From contig KQ964279.1 of the NCBI GenBank assembly GCA_001566295.1, positions 1 through 64,000 on the forward strand: 64,000 bases of DNA. The letters run 5' to 3'. The notes beneath the pieces were generated by a model. The model was not told the origin of the DNA. It did no database searches and saw only the letters and a program-made list of their open reading frames with translations. Source of the stretch: Microdochium bolleyi. Its lineage: Eukaryota > Ascomycota > Sordariomycetes > Xylariales > Microdochiaceae. Positions 1 through 10,461 of this stretch are shown piece by piece; position 1 is the first letter of the stretch, and each line of letters starts with the position of its first letter. A program made the translations under genes and the position numbers.

Positions 1-72
1 AACCCTAACCCTAACCCTAACCCTAACCCTAACCCTAACCCTAACCCTAACCCTAACCCTAACCCTAACCCT
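1..72. repeat. Telomeric repeat array (AACCCT)12
   Basis: Twelve perfect tandem copies of AACCCT (C-strand of TTAGGG) start at base 1 and stop at base 72, after which the sequence turns unique. TTAGGG is the usual telomere unit of filamentous ascomycetes. The C-rich strand at the 5' end is the orientation expected for a left chromosome end. No interspersed variant units are visible, so this is a terminal tract, not an old internal one. Confidence 0.98.
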
Positions 73-663
73 CCGTATCCGCCACGTGGGCATCGTGCTC
101 ACTTAGAGCTGGCAGTGCGGCCGTCGGTAGTTCTTCTTATAGGTATAGAGCTGCTGGACAGACGAGTTCGACTTTAATCCAGCGACCAACTGCTTCGAAC
201 CGGTATCCAAGTAAGATTTGGGGACGTGGAAGGTAACATGCAGGACCGCGAATTGCTAAGGCTACGCGGCTGCGATGTGAAGAGGGTTCACCTGGTGCGA
301 GACGGCGGACATCTGTCCCAGAAATAGTTGGCCGGTGCTAGAGGGAATGACAGTCCACTAACTCATTTGCGCGCTCTCCGCGGCGAGGCCGCACACCGGG
401 ATTACGACTACCCGATTATCTAACACGAGGCCTTTCTGTTTGTAGTAGGTGCGGGCATTTTCGCTATAGAGTGGCGTGGCGAAGCGGCCGGGGCTTGAAA
501 CGAAGGCGCAGTACATGTACCCCGCTTCTAGGCACAGCTGCTGACGAGTCACGACTTCACCTGTTTTTTCGAGCCAAGTAAATACCGCACGATCACCCTA
601 TTATTTATTTTAACTTGCAAACTCCTAATCGAAAGGGACGAAGCCCTCCGCCACTCTGTCGAG
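73..663. other. Subtelomeric stretch, no gene seen
   Basis: Unique-looking DNA between the telomere and the first gene. Only short open frames without recognisable motifs are present, and I see no helicase-like (TLH/RecQ) gene, tRNA or clear transposon end. It presumably contains the promoter of the GNAT gene that follows. Confidence 0.6.
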
Positions 664-1412
664 ATGGAATCTACCCAAATCCTCACACCAAGACTCCGCC
701 TTAAGCAGCTGTTATCTAACAAGGAGGGATCACCAGACCTGGAACAATACCATCGGGTCTGGAGCAATGATAAAGCCACCCAATGGAGGTAGGTAAATGC
801 TACCCAGTAACGTAACTATACTCATAACTCTATTATAGTCCCCACGGGCCATGCAAAACAACGAACGACAGTCAAGCCTGGATGGCTGGTGTGATCCCCT
901 TGCAAGATGTCCCGGACTCCGACCAGCGGTTTGCATTTACTGTCTTCAAACCGGTGGTAGGGAGCACTACTCAAAAGGAGGCCGAACATCGACCTGCCGA
1001 ATCGTTCGATCGGCATCCCAACGACCCCAATGCGTGGGAGGCAGTAGGCATCTTAACACTCTTACCCTTAAGGCATCCTCCATTCGACAAAACACATCCA
1101 GGAGGCATAGCCGACTCTGGAAATCGGAAGGTGGAGTTAGGATACCTCTTCCTTCCCGATAGCTGGGGATTGGGCTACGCGACCGAAAGCTTGTTGGCGC
1201 TGTTGAGATGGTACCTAGACACTTTGTGTTCTGCGGATGTGACTAATAGAGTCGAACTCAAAGCGAGTGTACATCCGGACAACTCGGGAAGCATCAGGGT
1301 CCTCCACAAGCTGGGATTTCAGGAAGTGGGACGGACTGAGGGAGAGGATATTATATATTTGGGCGAAGCTAAGAGGAAGAATTCGGTGTTGCACTTCCGA
1401 CGGATGGGTTGA
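664..1412 (+). CDS. GNAT-family N-acetyltransferase (RimJ/RimL-like)
   Basis: Two exons, 664..788 and 839..1412, with a 50-nt intron (donor GTAGGT, acceptor TTATAG), give a protein of about 232 aa. The start at 664 opens with the family-typical segment TPRLRLKQL. The C-terminal half holds the GNAT core: strand VELGYLFLP, the acetyl-CoA-binding turn GLGYATE, and the late segment NSGSIRVLHKLGF, which matches the usual N-x-x-S-x-x-(L/V)-x-E/K-x-x-GF end of the fold. The substrate cannot be predicted; members acetylate N-terminal amines, amino groups of small molecules or antibiotics. It is the telomere-most gene, and its intact frame contrasts with the broken gene just downstream. Confidence 0.8.
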
Positions 1413-1835
1413 AACGAGTATGTGTTAATATGATGGAAGTGACAGTTGAACTCCCTAGCAACACGTAAATGCCAGCTAGTTAGGATCTATTAAAGCCGTG
1501 TCTATCAGGGGAAGGTTCCAATGGGAACTTGGGAATTTCTCTATCGGTCCCTGAAATGATAACCTACGCGATGGCCTTCAAGTTGCCGAATAGCTTATAG
1601 ACATTCTGCGTCACCGGGTGAATGGGATACGAATATAACAATTGTTTCGACGCTTTTCGGACGAGGAGTGCTTCCGTAACCACGAAGTGTCTTAACTTGA
1701 CATGATCGCGCAGAGTGCCATGGATCAAGGATGGCGTACCACGCGGTGGCAACGACCTAATTGGATTTCTTAGGATATGGCGCCTCGTGCTGGCTTTCGT
1801 CCAGACCGCGTACCTAAACCTTGTCAGTTTCTGTC
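1413..1835. other. Intergenic, no gene seen
   Basis: Gap between the acetyltransferase and the broken GFA-domain gene. No frame with domain motifs was found. The N-terminal part of the first GFA domain of the downstream pseudogene is not recognisable here, so it may be lost or too decayed. Confidence 0.5.
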
Positions 1836-3025
1836 ATGGAGGAGGTCTCAGGGTACGGACGCTCTAGAGCACCTGTGGATGCGGTTTGCTCAAGTCGTTC
1901 TGGACCGCTACCAATTGACTCCACGGACGAAATTTCCCGGTCGTCGCTCAGGCGCTTCGACGACACGGAGCTGGTCACGATCTTGTTCTGTGGTGCCTGC
2001 TCCAGCCCCATGTTCTACGAGGTAAAGAAGACCGAGAGCGGCGCGTCTAGCTCCGGCTCCGTGACCTACCTCGTCTTTACTAGCGTTTTAAACATCTCTG
2101 ATACAGTGCTATAAGGCGGCGTAGTCCGCTTCACACATCACTCTTTTATAGGCAACACGCTGGACGGAAGCGCGACGCTCTGGCTCAAGACGCTGAACTG
2201 GGACGGCACGCCGGCGAGGCGGTGGCTCGGCCGGCGTAATTAGAGTTAGGAGCTACTGGCGGATAAGGACTGGCCGCCCCTCGATCAGCTTCCGAGGGAT
2301 GCGGCAGCTCGGCCCTCGCACCTGGACGCGGTTCCCATCCGTTGCCGCTGCGGGGATGTCGACCTGCTGCTGCACCGCCCGGACCCCGAGCCCAAGGCGG
2401 ATCCGGCGGCCGAGCGGCCCTGGTACATTGACCCGCGGACGCTGAAGCGAGCTGGCTCGTTTGACACGTGCGACTCGTGCCGGCTGTGGTCGGGCGTCGA
2501 CGTCTTCCACTGGACGTTTGCGCTGCTGCGGTACATTTCGTTTGCGCCCTCGGCCACTGCGGCATCGCTACCGTCGTTCGCGACCACGACGACCGAGCTG
2601 CAAGAGGCTGTCCTGCCCTCCGAGACCGGGGCAGGGGAATAGGGCGAGCGACGGCGGCGTGACCCGCGGCTGGGCACACTCACCTTTTATCGCAGCTCGC
2701 CGGACGTGCAACGCTACTTCTGCAGGCGCTGTTCCGCGAGCGTCTTCTACGCCGTCGACGATAGGCCCGACATTGTCGACCTGGCGGTAGGGCTGCTGTG
2801 GTCGCCCAATGGAGCCCACGCCGAGAACCTCCTCGCCTGGTCGTCGGCAGCCCTACCGGCTCCAGGGATGATATCCTCGGCGGCTGGAGGGAGCACCTCG
2901 TCGTCGCGGCCGAGACGGCCGCTGAGGTCTGAAGGGTCCGGAGGGGCTACCCCAGGTCCTGGCGCAGGGTGAAGCAGGAAGCCAAACAGGAAGAACAGGA
3001 GAAAGATGTTATAGAGGAAGGTTAA
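1836..3025 (+). pseudogene. Tandem GFA (DUF636/CENP-V) domain protein, disrupted
   Basis: A single reading frame resembling fungal two-GFA-domain proteins (zinc-binding, formaldehyde-activating-enzyme fold). Recognisable blocks are LFCGACSSPMFYE at the end of domain 1, then HSFIGNTLDGSATLWL, and in domain 2 RCRCGDVDLLL, CDSCRLWSG, RYFCRRCSASVFY and DDRPDIVDLAVGLL. The frame carries TAA at 2112, TAG at 2241, 2247 and 2640, and a frameshift near 2830-2865. After it the typical tail (GYPRSWRRVKQE) continues in another frame, with TGA at 2930, to TAA at 3023-3025. The first four stops are TAA/TAG, as C-to-T change of CAA/CAG would give. Very short introns cannot explain the clustered stops at 2241 and 2247. 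Original domain 1 start was not found. Confidence 0.75.
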
Positions 3026-4246
3026 GAGAGATAGCGAACGACCCCTGGATTATGCTCTGGTTGCGAGCCTCTTCTTACGGTAATACTAGAGCGTCTCTAG
3101 TAAATACCAAGGACCATAGTAGGTATAGAGATAAACTCCCGCGAGCATATATCCCTATACCGCTTCGATCAGATCTCCAGGCGACGGGTAATATACTTCT
3201 TATAAGTCCACTAGGGACTAGTATCGACCAAGGACCAGTATTTGGGCTTAACAAAGACGAAAGCGAGCTCAGGCGTATAGCTGGTAAACAGGTATCGGAT
3301 AAAATGCCCTAGGACTATCCCAGCAACCACTAGCGCCCTACTGAAACTTTATCGCAGAATATAGTAGCGAGTTTATACAGCTCTCCCGACCTAGCTGAAG
3401 GCCTTACTGAAAGATCCTCGTTACCAGAGCTCGGTTATCAGCCACTAACCACTACCGAGAAAAATAGAATCTCTGAGTTAGAACCTTTCATCGCTGCGTT
3501 TTAGCAGTAGTCGCTGCGAGATTTAAGTTTGACTCGTACTACTGTTGGCTCTTAGGCGCAATTTCAGCCGGAACTTGAAAGGAATATTGCCCCGGACAGC
3601 CAGATCCGCACAGGTAACTGGGATCTGAAAGACGCCCGACTAGACTCCACAGGCGACAACGGCTACATTTCAGTACGCGGCTCGCCGTATGGAGATATAG
3701 ATCTAGCGTTGCTGTGGGCGCTGGCTCTGTCGCTGCCCTGGCTTCGCCCTGTCCCTGCTGCGCGGCGCTGTTGTAATCGCTGTTGTAATCGACTCCCTGG
3801 GTGCTATAGTCTATTGTGTTTGCTGCCTGTGCCCGGCAATCCTTGGGGTTACTGCTGAATCTCGTCGCTCGTGTACGTGTCTCTCCCTCGGGGACGGACC
3901 ATGAGCGACTGTCGCGAGTTCGAGCCCGCGGCCGGCTCATTATCCTCACCATTCCCCGACCCCTCCGGGTTAGTCCCATTACGCATACGTACGCGCTTAT
4001 TTCATTATTGCCTCAGGGTCGCTTTGCAATCTAGCACGCACGGCGGAGTTTGGCTTGGGGGTTAGCTGCCATTTTGGCGCGCCGGGATACCATCAATTGG
4101 GGTTGCTGGATTACCATTAATAGCCCGTGCCCGCCCTCCCCTGTCCCACTAGGGAAAGCGCGAAGTGATGGTAACCCGGCCGGGAATAACGGTTGGGGTG
4201 CTTTATAGAAATAGAATACAATTAGAGATTACGATTTCTTATAAGT
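3026..4246. other. Degenerate subtelomeric DNA, no gene seen
   Basis: About 1.2 kb without a supportable gene. The first half is richer in TA dinucleotides (many TATA, CTAG and TAGT words) than the coding DNA nearby, which is compatible with a decayed, RIP-affected repeat, but no transposase, reverse transcriptase or terminal repeat could be recognised. A 12-bp tandem duplication TGTTGTAATCG(C/A) lies at 3769-3792, and a tRNA T-arm-like word AGTTCGAGCCC lies near 3917. Confidence 0.5.
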
Positions 4247-5320
4247 CTACGCCTTCGAGTACCCGTCTAGGGAGCTTAGCGACTGTAGGTCGACGTCGTC
4301 TAAAATCCCGCGCCACTCGGCGATGCCCTTTGAGCCGCCGATGCGAGCTTGCTTCTCCATTCTCCTCTGAAGTTCTCCCGGGTCAAAGAAGAGGGGCGCA
4401 TCCGCTTTCCCCATAATGGGAAACTTGTCCGCAACCGGGCCACGCCACAGACCGTATTTTGCGTGAAGCTTAACAGTCATACTGAAGCGGTGGGCCGGGC
4501 GGACAATCAGTAGAGGGATGACGAGGTGCTCTGGCACACCCTTGGGCGTAACGGGATCTTCATCGACGCACACGAGCAGGGCGTTGCGGTGACGGCCTCC
4601 GCGCCTGGTGATTACCGACACTGCGCCAGTGGCCACTCTCGACCGCGTTCGGCTTGTCTCGATACCAGCACTGGTAATGCCTTCGTAGCCAGCCTGGAAG
4701 CTGCCTGACATCGTTGTGGAAATCTCGTTTGTGGTGGCAGATCCTTTCCAGACCCCAGGACCCGGGAAGTATTTTTCAATCGAGGCATGCCGGGGCATAC
4801 CTTGGTCGTCGTTCTCGTCGCCGGAATTGTCAGAATCGCTATCGTCGTCATCGGAATTGTCGCGCGCCTTGTTTGAGTTTGCCACAGGAGCATCCTCGAG
4901 AGCAATCGAGATCTGCATCGTCTGTATCCTGCTGAGCCACTTTTCATTTCGCCTGGGGCTCGATATCTGGAACTGCAGTCGAACAAGATAGGCATGATCG
5001 CCCCTGTATGTACCGGCGTAGATTGGTCGAAGACATTCCCCCTGTGCCGTGCCGTCTGCTATGATCTCGCGAGGTATAGATTCCTGAGACTTGGTGTTCT
5101 TCATGGGAGCCGACAACTGGCCGTCTGCTTCGTCTTCGGCAAGGATGAACTTGAATCCAAGGTCGAGCGCTGTATCCTCGGTATCACCATCAGCGTCGAC
5201 GTCTCCGGACGCAAGGTTTGATGAGACCTGAACATCTGGCACCTCCGTCGTAGCGATCTCGACTCCTGGGTCTTCCGGTGGTACATCTATACCATGCGGG
5301 AGGACCTGCACTTCCGCCAT
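4247..5320 (-). CDS. Hypothetical protein with acidic linker, divergent partner of CHAT protease
   Basis: An uninterrupted frame of 357 aa from ATG 5320 (context CCAATGGC); an upstream in-frame ATG at 5515 would add 65 residues of low-complexity character. I do not recognise a named domain. Three parts are visible: an N-terminal acidic, low-complexity lead (about residues 1-60); two predicted beta-rich segments, one around RPIYAGTYRGDHAYLVRL and one from WKGSATTNEISTTMSG to the C-terminus; and between them a strongly acidic, probably disordered linker (DDDDSDSDNSGDEND). The second segment recalls lineage-specific fungal proteins of unknown function with a G-rich amphipathic stretch followed by a hydrophobic strand. 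It has no signal peptide and no clear transmembrane helix. It is divergent from the CHAT protease gene and shares its 679-bp promoter interval. Confidence 0.7.
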   Translation of the reverse strand: MAEVQVLPHGIDVPPEDPGVEIATTEVPDVQVSSNLASGDVDADGDTEDTALDLGFKFILAEDEADGQLSAPMKNTKSQESIPREIIADGTAQGECLRPIYAGTYRGDHAYLVRLQFQISSPRRNEKWLSRIQTMQISIALEDAPVANSNKARDNSDDDDSDSDNSGDENDDQGMPRHASIEKYFPGPGVWKGSATTNEISTTMSGSFQAGYEGITSAGIETSRTRSRVATGAVSVITRRGGRHRNALLVCVDEDPVTPKGVPEHLVIPLLIVRPAHRFSMTVKLHAKYGLWRGPVADKFPIMGKADAPLFFDPGELQRRMEKQARIGGSKGIAEWRGILDDVDLQSLSSLDGYSKA

Positions 5321-5999
5321 TGGACTTGTTTGTGTTGTAGCACGAAATGGAAGTAGTGCTTGGAAACAGATTGAAGATTGTGCGTTCTTGATGGCGAGCC
5401 TCTGCAATAGAAGGTCTTTATTGTCTCGGGAAAGAAATAGTTGGGAGTGATAAACCCGTAATAATTGCGACATGACTGTTCTTCTCCCTGCCCGCGCGGT
5501 AAGGCTCGCACGCATGACCTAGGCCCAACCTTGTAGCTGCACAGTTCATTTGCCAGGGTCATCGAGGCTGAACAGAAGAAGCTATCACCGACTGCTTGCA
5601 TGGGACCATTGAGGGCTTCTGCAGATATCAGTGGATATCAAGGGTGATGCTGGGCCAAATATATGTAGTCAGGTGCAAGGGTGCCTGGCCTCGGCGGCCC
5701 AACCCCGCACGATAACCAGCTTGGGTGAGGCCGGATACATCGGATTCACGGCGTGCGGCTGAGTCCTTGCAGCGACCGGGTCTGCATCCCAGTCCGCGTG
5801 ATTCCCGTGCTGAAGGCGTCTCGAAAGCCCGGACGAGATCTCCACGTAAGCTAAAAGCCTTGGAAAAGCGGCATCGACTTTACAACAGTCGGTGATCTGG
5901 CGATGGCGGTTTAAGCAGCATCGCCAGTCTGCAAGCCCCTCATCACCCGATTTGGTTTCCCTGTGACGATACAACACAAGCAGCATATTCACTTGCGAC
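5321..5999. promoter_or_regulatory. Shared intergenic promoter region of divergent pair
   Basis: 679 bp separate the start codons of the two divergent genes at 4247-5320 and 6000-10101, so the promoters are back to back and co-expression is possible. No clear TATA box or known activator site stands out. The interval contains only short frames without motifs. Confidence 0.5.
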
Positions 6000-8900
6000 A
6001 TGGCATGTCCAGGCTACCGAGGGGTGTATACCTCCCTCTACGCCTCACTGAGCCCTGAGGCCATCCAGGCTGTTGAAAAGGTCATATGGTGTAGGATGGT
6101 GGGCCAATTTGAAATTGGCCGCCATGTCCTCTCCCATGAGCTCAAAGCCTTCTCCGCCAGCCCCGTGGTCGTCATAGAGCATGGGGACCTGGAGATTGAA
6201 GCCGGCAGATGGGGGAAAGCCTACCGCGTCCTTGACGCTGGACTGAAATCACTTGAAAAGGTAGACTATGAGTCGGACAGTGCGGCATATCGACTGATGG
6301 CCTTAACACGGGCAATGCTTGGGATCCGCCATCGTGGCGACGCCGACTCCGCTATTATGGAGATAGAGCGGACACTGCAATGGCTTGAGGACGTGCCTGT
6401 TGCGACTTATTCTGACATCCAGGTAAGTCAATCACAGTCCATTCCTTGCACCAGAAGCCGGTGACTCACCCAACTACAACCCCCAGGTCAGCTGTATTCG
6501 CCGATACGTTATCCTGTACCTCTTCGCGAAGCTCAGCGCCAAGTATGAGAACGCAGATGCCGAACACATCCCACTATGCAGTGATCACAATCAACAGGTC
6601 CTACGTGGGTCGCCCTGGGCTGGTCTGAGACAGCTGCAACAGTCGCTGTGCGATCGAGGCATGTTCAACGAAGCCAACGCCTTGTTTCGGCAACTGCTCA
6701 ACCGCACGCCGTTAGAGGACCGCGAGTTGGTTGTCGAGGAGTTTCTCCTGTCCGTCGAAATCATGCCCGCTGCGTCGATTAAGAAATACTTCGAAGCCGT
6801 CGTCCGCCTGCAGTGGGCAGGCACTTACTTCCTTCTACAGGAGCAGGAACGCGCTGTCGAAGAATTGGACAAATCGGCAGTAGCCTTCAATACGTTCTGC
6901 GACCAGTTTGAGGTGACGGACAGAGATTCGCCACCTCACATCCATGCGTGGCGCTATGAACGGTTGTCTGCTGTGCAGAACCCCATCGAAAGGCTGGACC
7001 GCACCGAGGCTCTCGCTGTGGAACTGAAGCGCCTTGGTAGCGGCAAACTTGGCATGTGTCTTTCCGCTGCCGCCGACCTCTCCTGGGCATTCTACAATTA
7101 CACCAAGAACGAGGTGTATCGCGAGCGCTTCTTCATGGTCCAGGCACAGTTGGAGGAGTACGACACATGTGTGTCTGAGGATCTGTGCGACCTCATCCTG
7201 CATCGGAACACGCTCATCTCGGCCACAGTCAGTACCATGATCGACCGGCAGAACTCGCTCGAATGGATCGATGGATTTCTCCAAAAGCACGTGTACTTTA
7301 CCGCACCCACAGAGTTGGCCTCGCTCTACAGGAGCAAAGCCTCTGTACTGCAATCTCTGCGACGGCCAGTCGAAGCCAAGCAAGCTGATGCGGTGGCCGA
7401 CAGGCTCGATTCTCCGGAACATGTCCAGGGAAGAAAGTGGATGCACCTCGGATCCCGTGGGGCCATTGATCCGGCCAATAGTGGTGCTGAAGCTGCCAGG
7501 GATGACTTTGAGGATGAGGATCTAGAAGGTCCCTTTTTCGCGCCTTGGATCCAAACAATGGGGCATCCGAGCCGGACAGCAACAGTTCTCTGCAGTCTGT
7601 TGAAAGACTGGCTTCATGAAGACATCGCCAGCCAGAGGATCTCTCGAGGAGAGTGGAGGATGATCACTGGCGAAGCAGAATTGGACCTCGAGAAACCGGA
7701 CGACACTACTGATTCGTCGCCTTCAGTCAGATCCTGCGGCGAGACTCTGCTTAACGAGTTGTCATTGCTCATCTTCGACACATCCTCGCCTTGCCCATCA
7801 CCTGCACTCGAACAAAGGTACGCAAGCCTATGCAAGTGGCTGGGGAACCCTCCACTGGGTCAACGGAAGAGGCGCCTTCTCGCTCTGAGGGAACTGCGCG
7901 ATGCAAGGCAACTGCACTTCGCTTCAAGGCGGCTTTGGGATGAGCAGATCGCCGAATTGACGGAACTTCTCGACCTTTGCAAGACCCTTCCGCCGCAAAT
8001 TTCCACCGTCTTCCCTCAGAGCCGAGGATCCTACTTGGGTGCTCTTGCTCTTGCTCAAATGGCGAAGCTCGAAAGCCAACTCGACCTTTCTACCGCAACG
8101 AGCTCCGAGATTCTACGAGAGGCGGAAGCTTCTAGCAGCCGCGCCCTGGTGGAGTTCAGAAAGACGAACAACCTGGCACAGATCGCATTGCACCAGCGAA
8201 ATGCAGCACGCATCTGTCTCTTGGAGATGTTGAAGCTCCAGAGGCTTGAGCAGAAGTCAGCCCTGACGATAGAGTCAAGCCAAGATGAAATCGGCCGCCT
8301 GCGCGCAATCAGAGATCTGCGCGAAGTGGGCATGGGGAGGATCGAAGAAGCAGACCACATATTCACACAGAGCGAGCTGCACGCGTCACGAAGCGGCGGC
8401 CTTGACGCGATCAACAATCGACACGCCCTGGTCACCTCTAATGCGAGCTTCCAGACCATCCATGTGGCAATAGGTCTCCTTCTAGCCGAGCCGGGCGGCT
8501 GCAGCGAAACAACCGTTACTCAGATCTGGTCCTGGGTGCAAAAGTACAAAGCCCGCTCCCTGGCTCGCACCATTGGCGCACACGCTTCTGATCCACCGGG
8601 CCTTGTGAGCGAGATCATGGCTTCCCCGGAAGCTCGTGCGCTTTACGAGGAAATGGACAGGCTTCAACAACAGATCGACATTGCTGAGAAACATGAAAGA
8701 TTCGAATTACGTCGCAAGATGGAACATCATCGAGGTCTAATGAAAAGAGACGCGCTGCTGCGTCGGGTGATCGATCTTCGTCAAGGCAATGCTTTCGATG
8801 GATCTGAGCTTGCGGTGCTCAACAAGAAGACGGGTGAAGACATCGTCCTGGTGGATTGGATGTATCAGTACTCGACCTTTGGTGACGAGCCCGGCCAGTT

Positions 8901-10101
8901 TTTGTTGTTCACAGCGAGATGCGGCTCGGCACCGAACATGGGACTTCGAACGACCATGGACATCTTGAAGACCAAGGCTGAAGATATCACCACGTGGGAG
9001 AACACTTACTTAAACCCAGTGGAGTGGAAAAACATCCCAGAGGAGAATCTGGCCAGTCTTAGGGCGCGGATGGACCTGGACCATCTCCTGGGAGAATTGG
9101 TTGCGCCACTGGCACAGCGCACACACCCAAAAGATTTCCTGGTTCTCTGTCCATCAACGGCGCTTCACCGCATACCAATCCACTCGCTATCGATCAGAGA
9201 TAAAGACCCGCGAGAGGCTGACATGGTCGACGAGAAGGCTCTGTCCCGGCGGAACGCTCTGGTGTACATTCACAGCCACTCGCTACTCCGATCTTGCTTC
9301 GCTGCCACTGATTTTGTTCACCATTTGCCAGCCAATCGGTCCGCAGTAAAACCTCTCTTTGTTTCTGGTATTCCAGCGACAGGATTTCCGGACGCCGAGA
9401 AGCCAGAGCCTGGACGCTATGATGCAGGGAGGAACCGCATTCGTGGACTGGCAGAACAATTCAAGACGAAGCCAATGGTCGATGATGACGGCTCCAAAGA
9501 GGCTTTGATGGAATCGATCCCGCATTCTCGGCTGCTCCATTTCCACACGCACTGCCAGTGGAATTCCTCTGACCCGCTCGACCACCACCTCGAACTCGCC
9601 CGCCCGCGCGGCTCGGTCAGACTTGGAGAATCGCCAGTGGAACAGCTCGCAGCTCGGGAGGTGTTTGGTATCAAGCTTTCGACTGCCACGCACATCAACA
9701 TGATTGCTTGCCAGGGAGGAGTGACCGAGGTGAAGCCGGGCGATGAGGTCATGGGTCTCGTGCCTGCTTTCCTCCATTCCGGCGCGAGCTCGACCGTGTC
9801 CACACTCTGGCGCATCAGTGACGTGCACGGCGCAGAGTTCTCTCGTGCATTCTTCAATTCCTTCATCAAGCAGCTCAAAGTCAAGCCATCTGTCAATGCA
9901 GGTGACGGCGCCATGCCAGGGACAGCACCGACCTCGTTCGTCAACATGGCCAAGGCGATGCGCCACGCCATACGGGAGCTCGACCCGGACAGCCAACAAC
10001 CACTGTATAAGTGGGCCGGTTTCGTCCTGCATGGGTTCTGGGAATATCCAGTGTCTGAGGAGGACAGAATGTGGATTCAGAAGCTAAAGACAGCTAAATA
10101 G
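6000..10101 (+). CDS. CHAT-domain cysteine protease with long helical-repeat N-terminus
   Basis: Two exons, 6000..6422 and 6487..10101, joined in phase across a 64-nt intron (GTAAGT...CCCCAG), encode 1345 aa. The first ~900 residues are alpha-helical and TPR-like (repeated blocks such as EAGRWGKAYRVLDAGL and LQEQERAVEELDKSA). The C-terminal ~350 residues form a CHAT (caspase HetF associated with TPRs) protease: DFLVLCPSTALHRIPIHSL, then the histidine block LHFHTHC (His about 1163), then the cysteine block NMIACQGG (Cys about 1216), followed by GLVPAFLHSGASSTVSTLW and the typical end WAGFVLHGFWEYP. Both catalytic residues are present. CHAT proteases act as regulated proteases or scaffolds in bacterial defence (the Csx29-Csx30 pair of type III-E CRISPR) and in fungal programmed cell death modules. 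The divergent neighbour is the natural candidate substrate; that link is inferred. Confidence 0.88.
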
Positions 10102-10461
10102 AACGAATTTCTTTTGGGAAATCAGCCCCTAGACAGACCTCTAAAGTTTAAAGTAGAACGGGGAATGAAACTACCGGTGTATCATCTACTGTTAATTATT
10201 TAGGACGTCTAACATAATCGTGATATTTTAAGTTATTTCTACTTTCTATGTCAAATAAATAGATGAATCCCATTTGATATTTACGATATTCAAACTACGG
10301 AATACCCACTAAAGCCCGACCAGACAGTTAACCTTAGAAGTCGGATTGCAACAATAGCGAATCTGGGATAGTGGGAGAAGAGTTTTTACCTCCTTCCGGT
10401 CTTTCTGCCGCGGCTAGCTTTATGTACCGCGAGGTTACATATAAGCTTCTACTGATATCCT
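10102..10461. other. AT-rich convergent intergenic region
   Basis: 360 bp between the 3' ends of two convergent genes. It is markedly more AT-rich than its surroundings (runs such as TTAATTATTTAG and AAATAAATAG) and is best read as overlapping 3' UTR and polyadenylation signals for both transcripts. No coding potential. Confidence 0.6.

Noticed and set aside
3052..3312. Open frame of 86 codons in degenerate subtelomeric DNA
   Set aside because: No motif and unusual composition; more likely chance frame in a decayed repeat.
3900..3945. tRNA-like T-arm word AGTTCGAGCCC, possible tRNA or tRNA-derived SINE
   Set aside because: No matching A box, acceptor stem or anticodon arm could be built upstream, and the T stem pairs poorly.
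4247..5320. Gasdermin-like pore-forming protein
   Set aside because: Protease neighbour suggested it, but the N-terminus is acidic and low-complexity without the amphipathic start and pattern of fungal gasdermins; kept only as a question for structure prediction.
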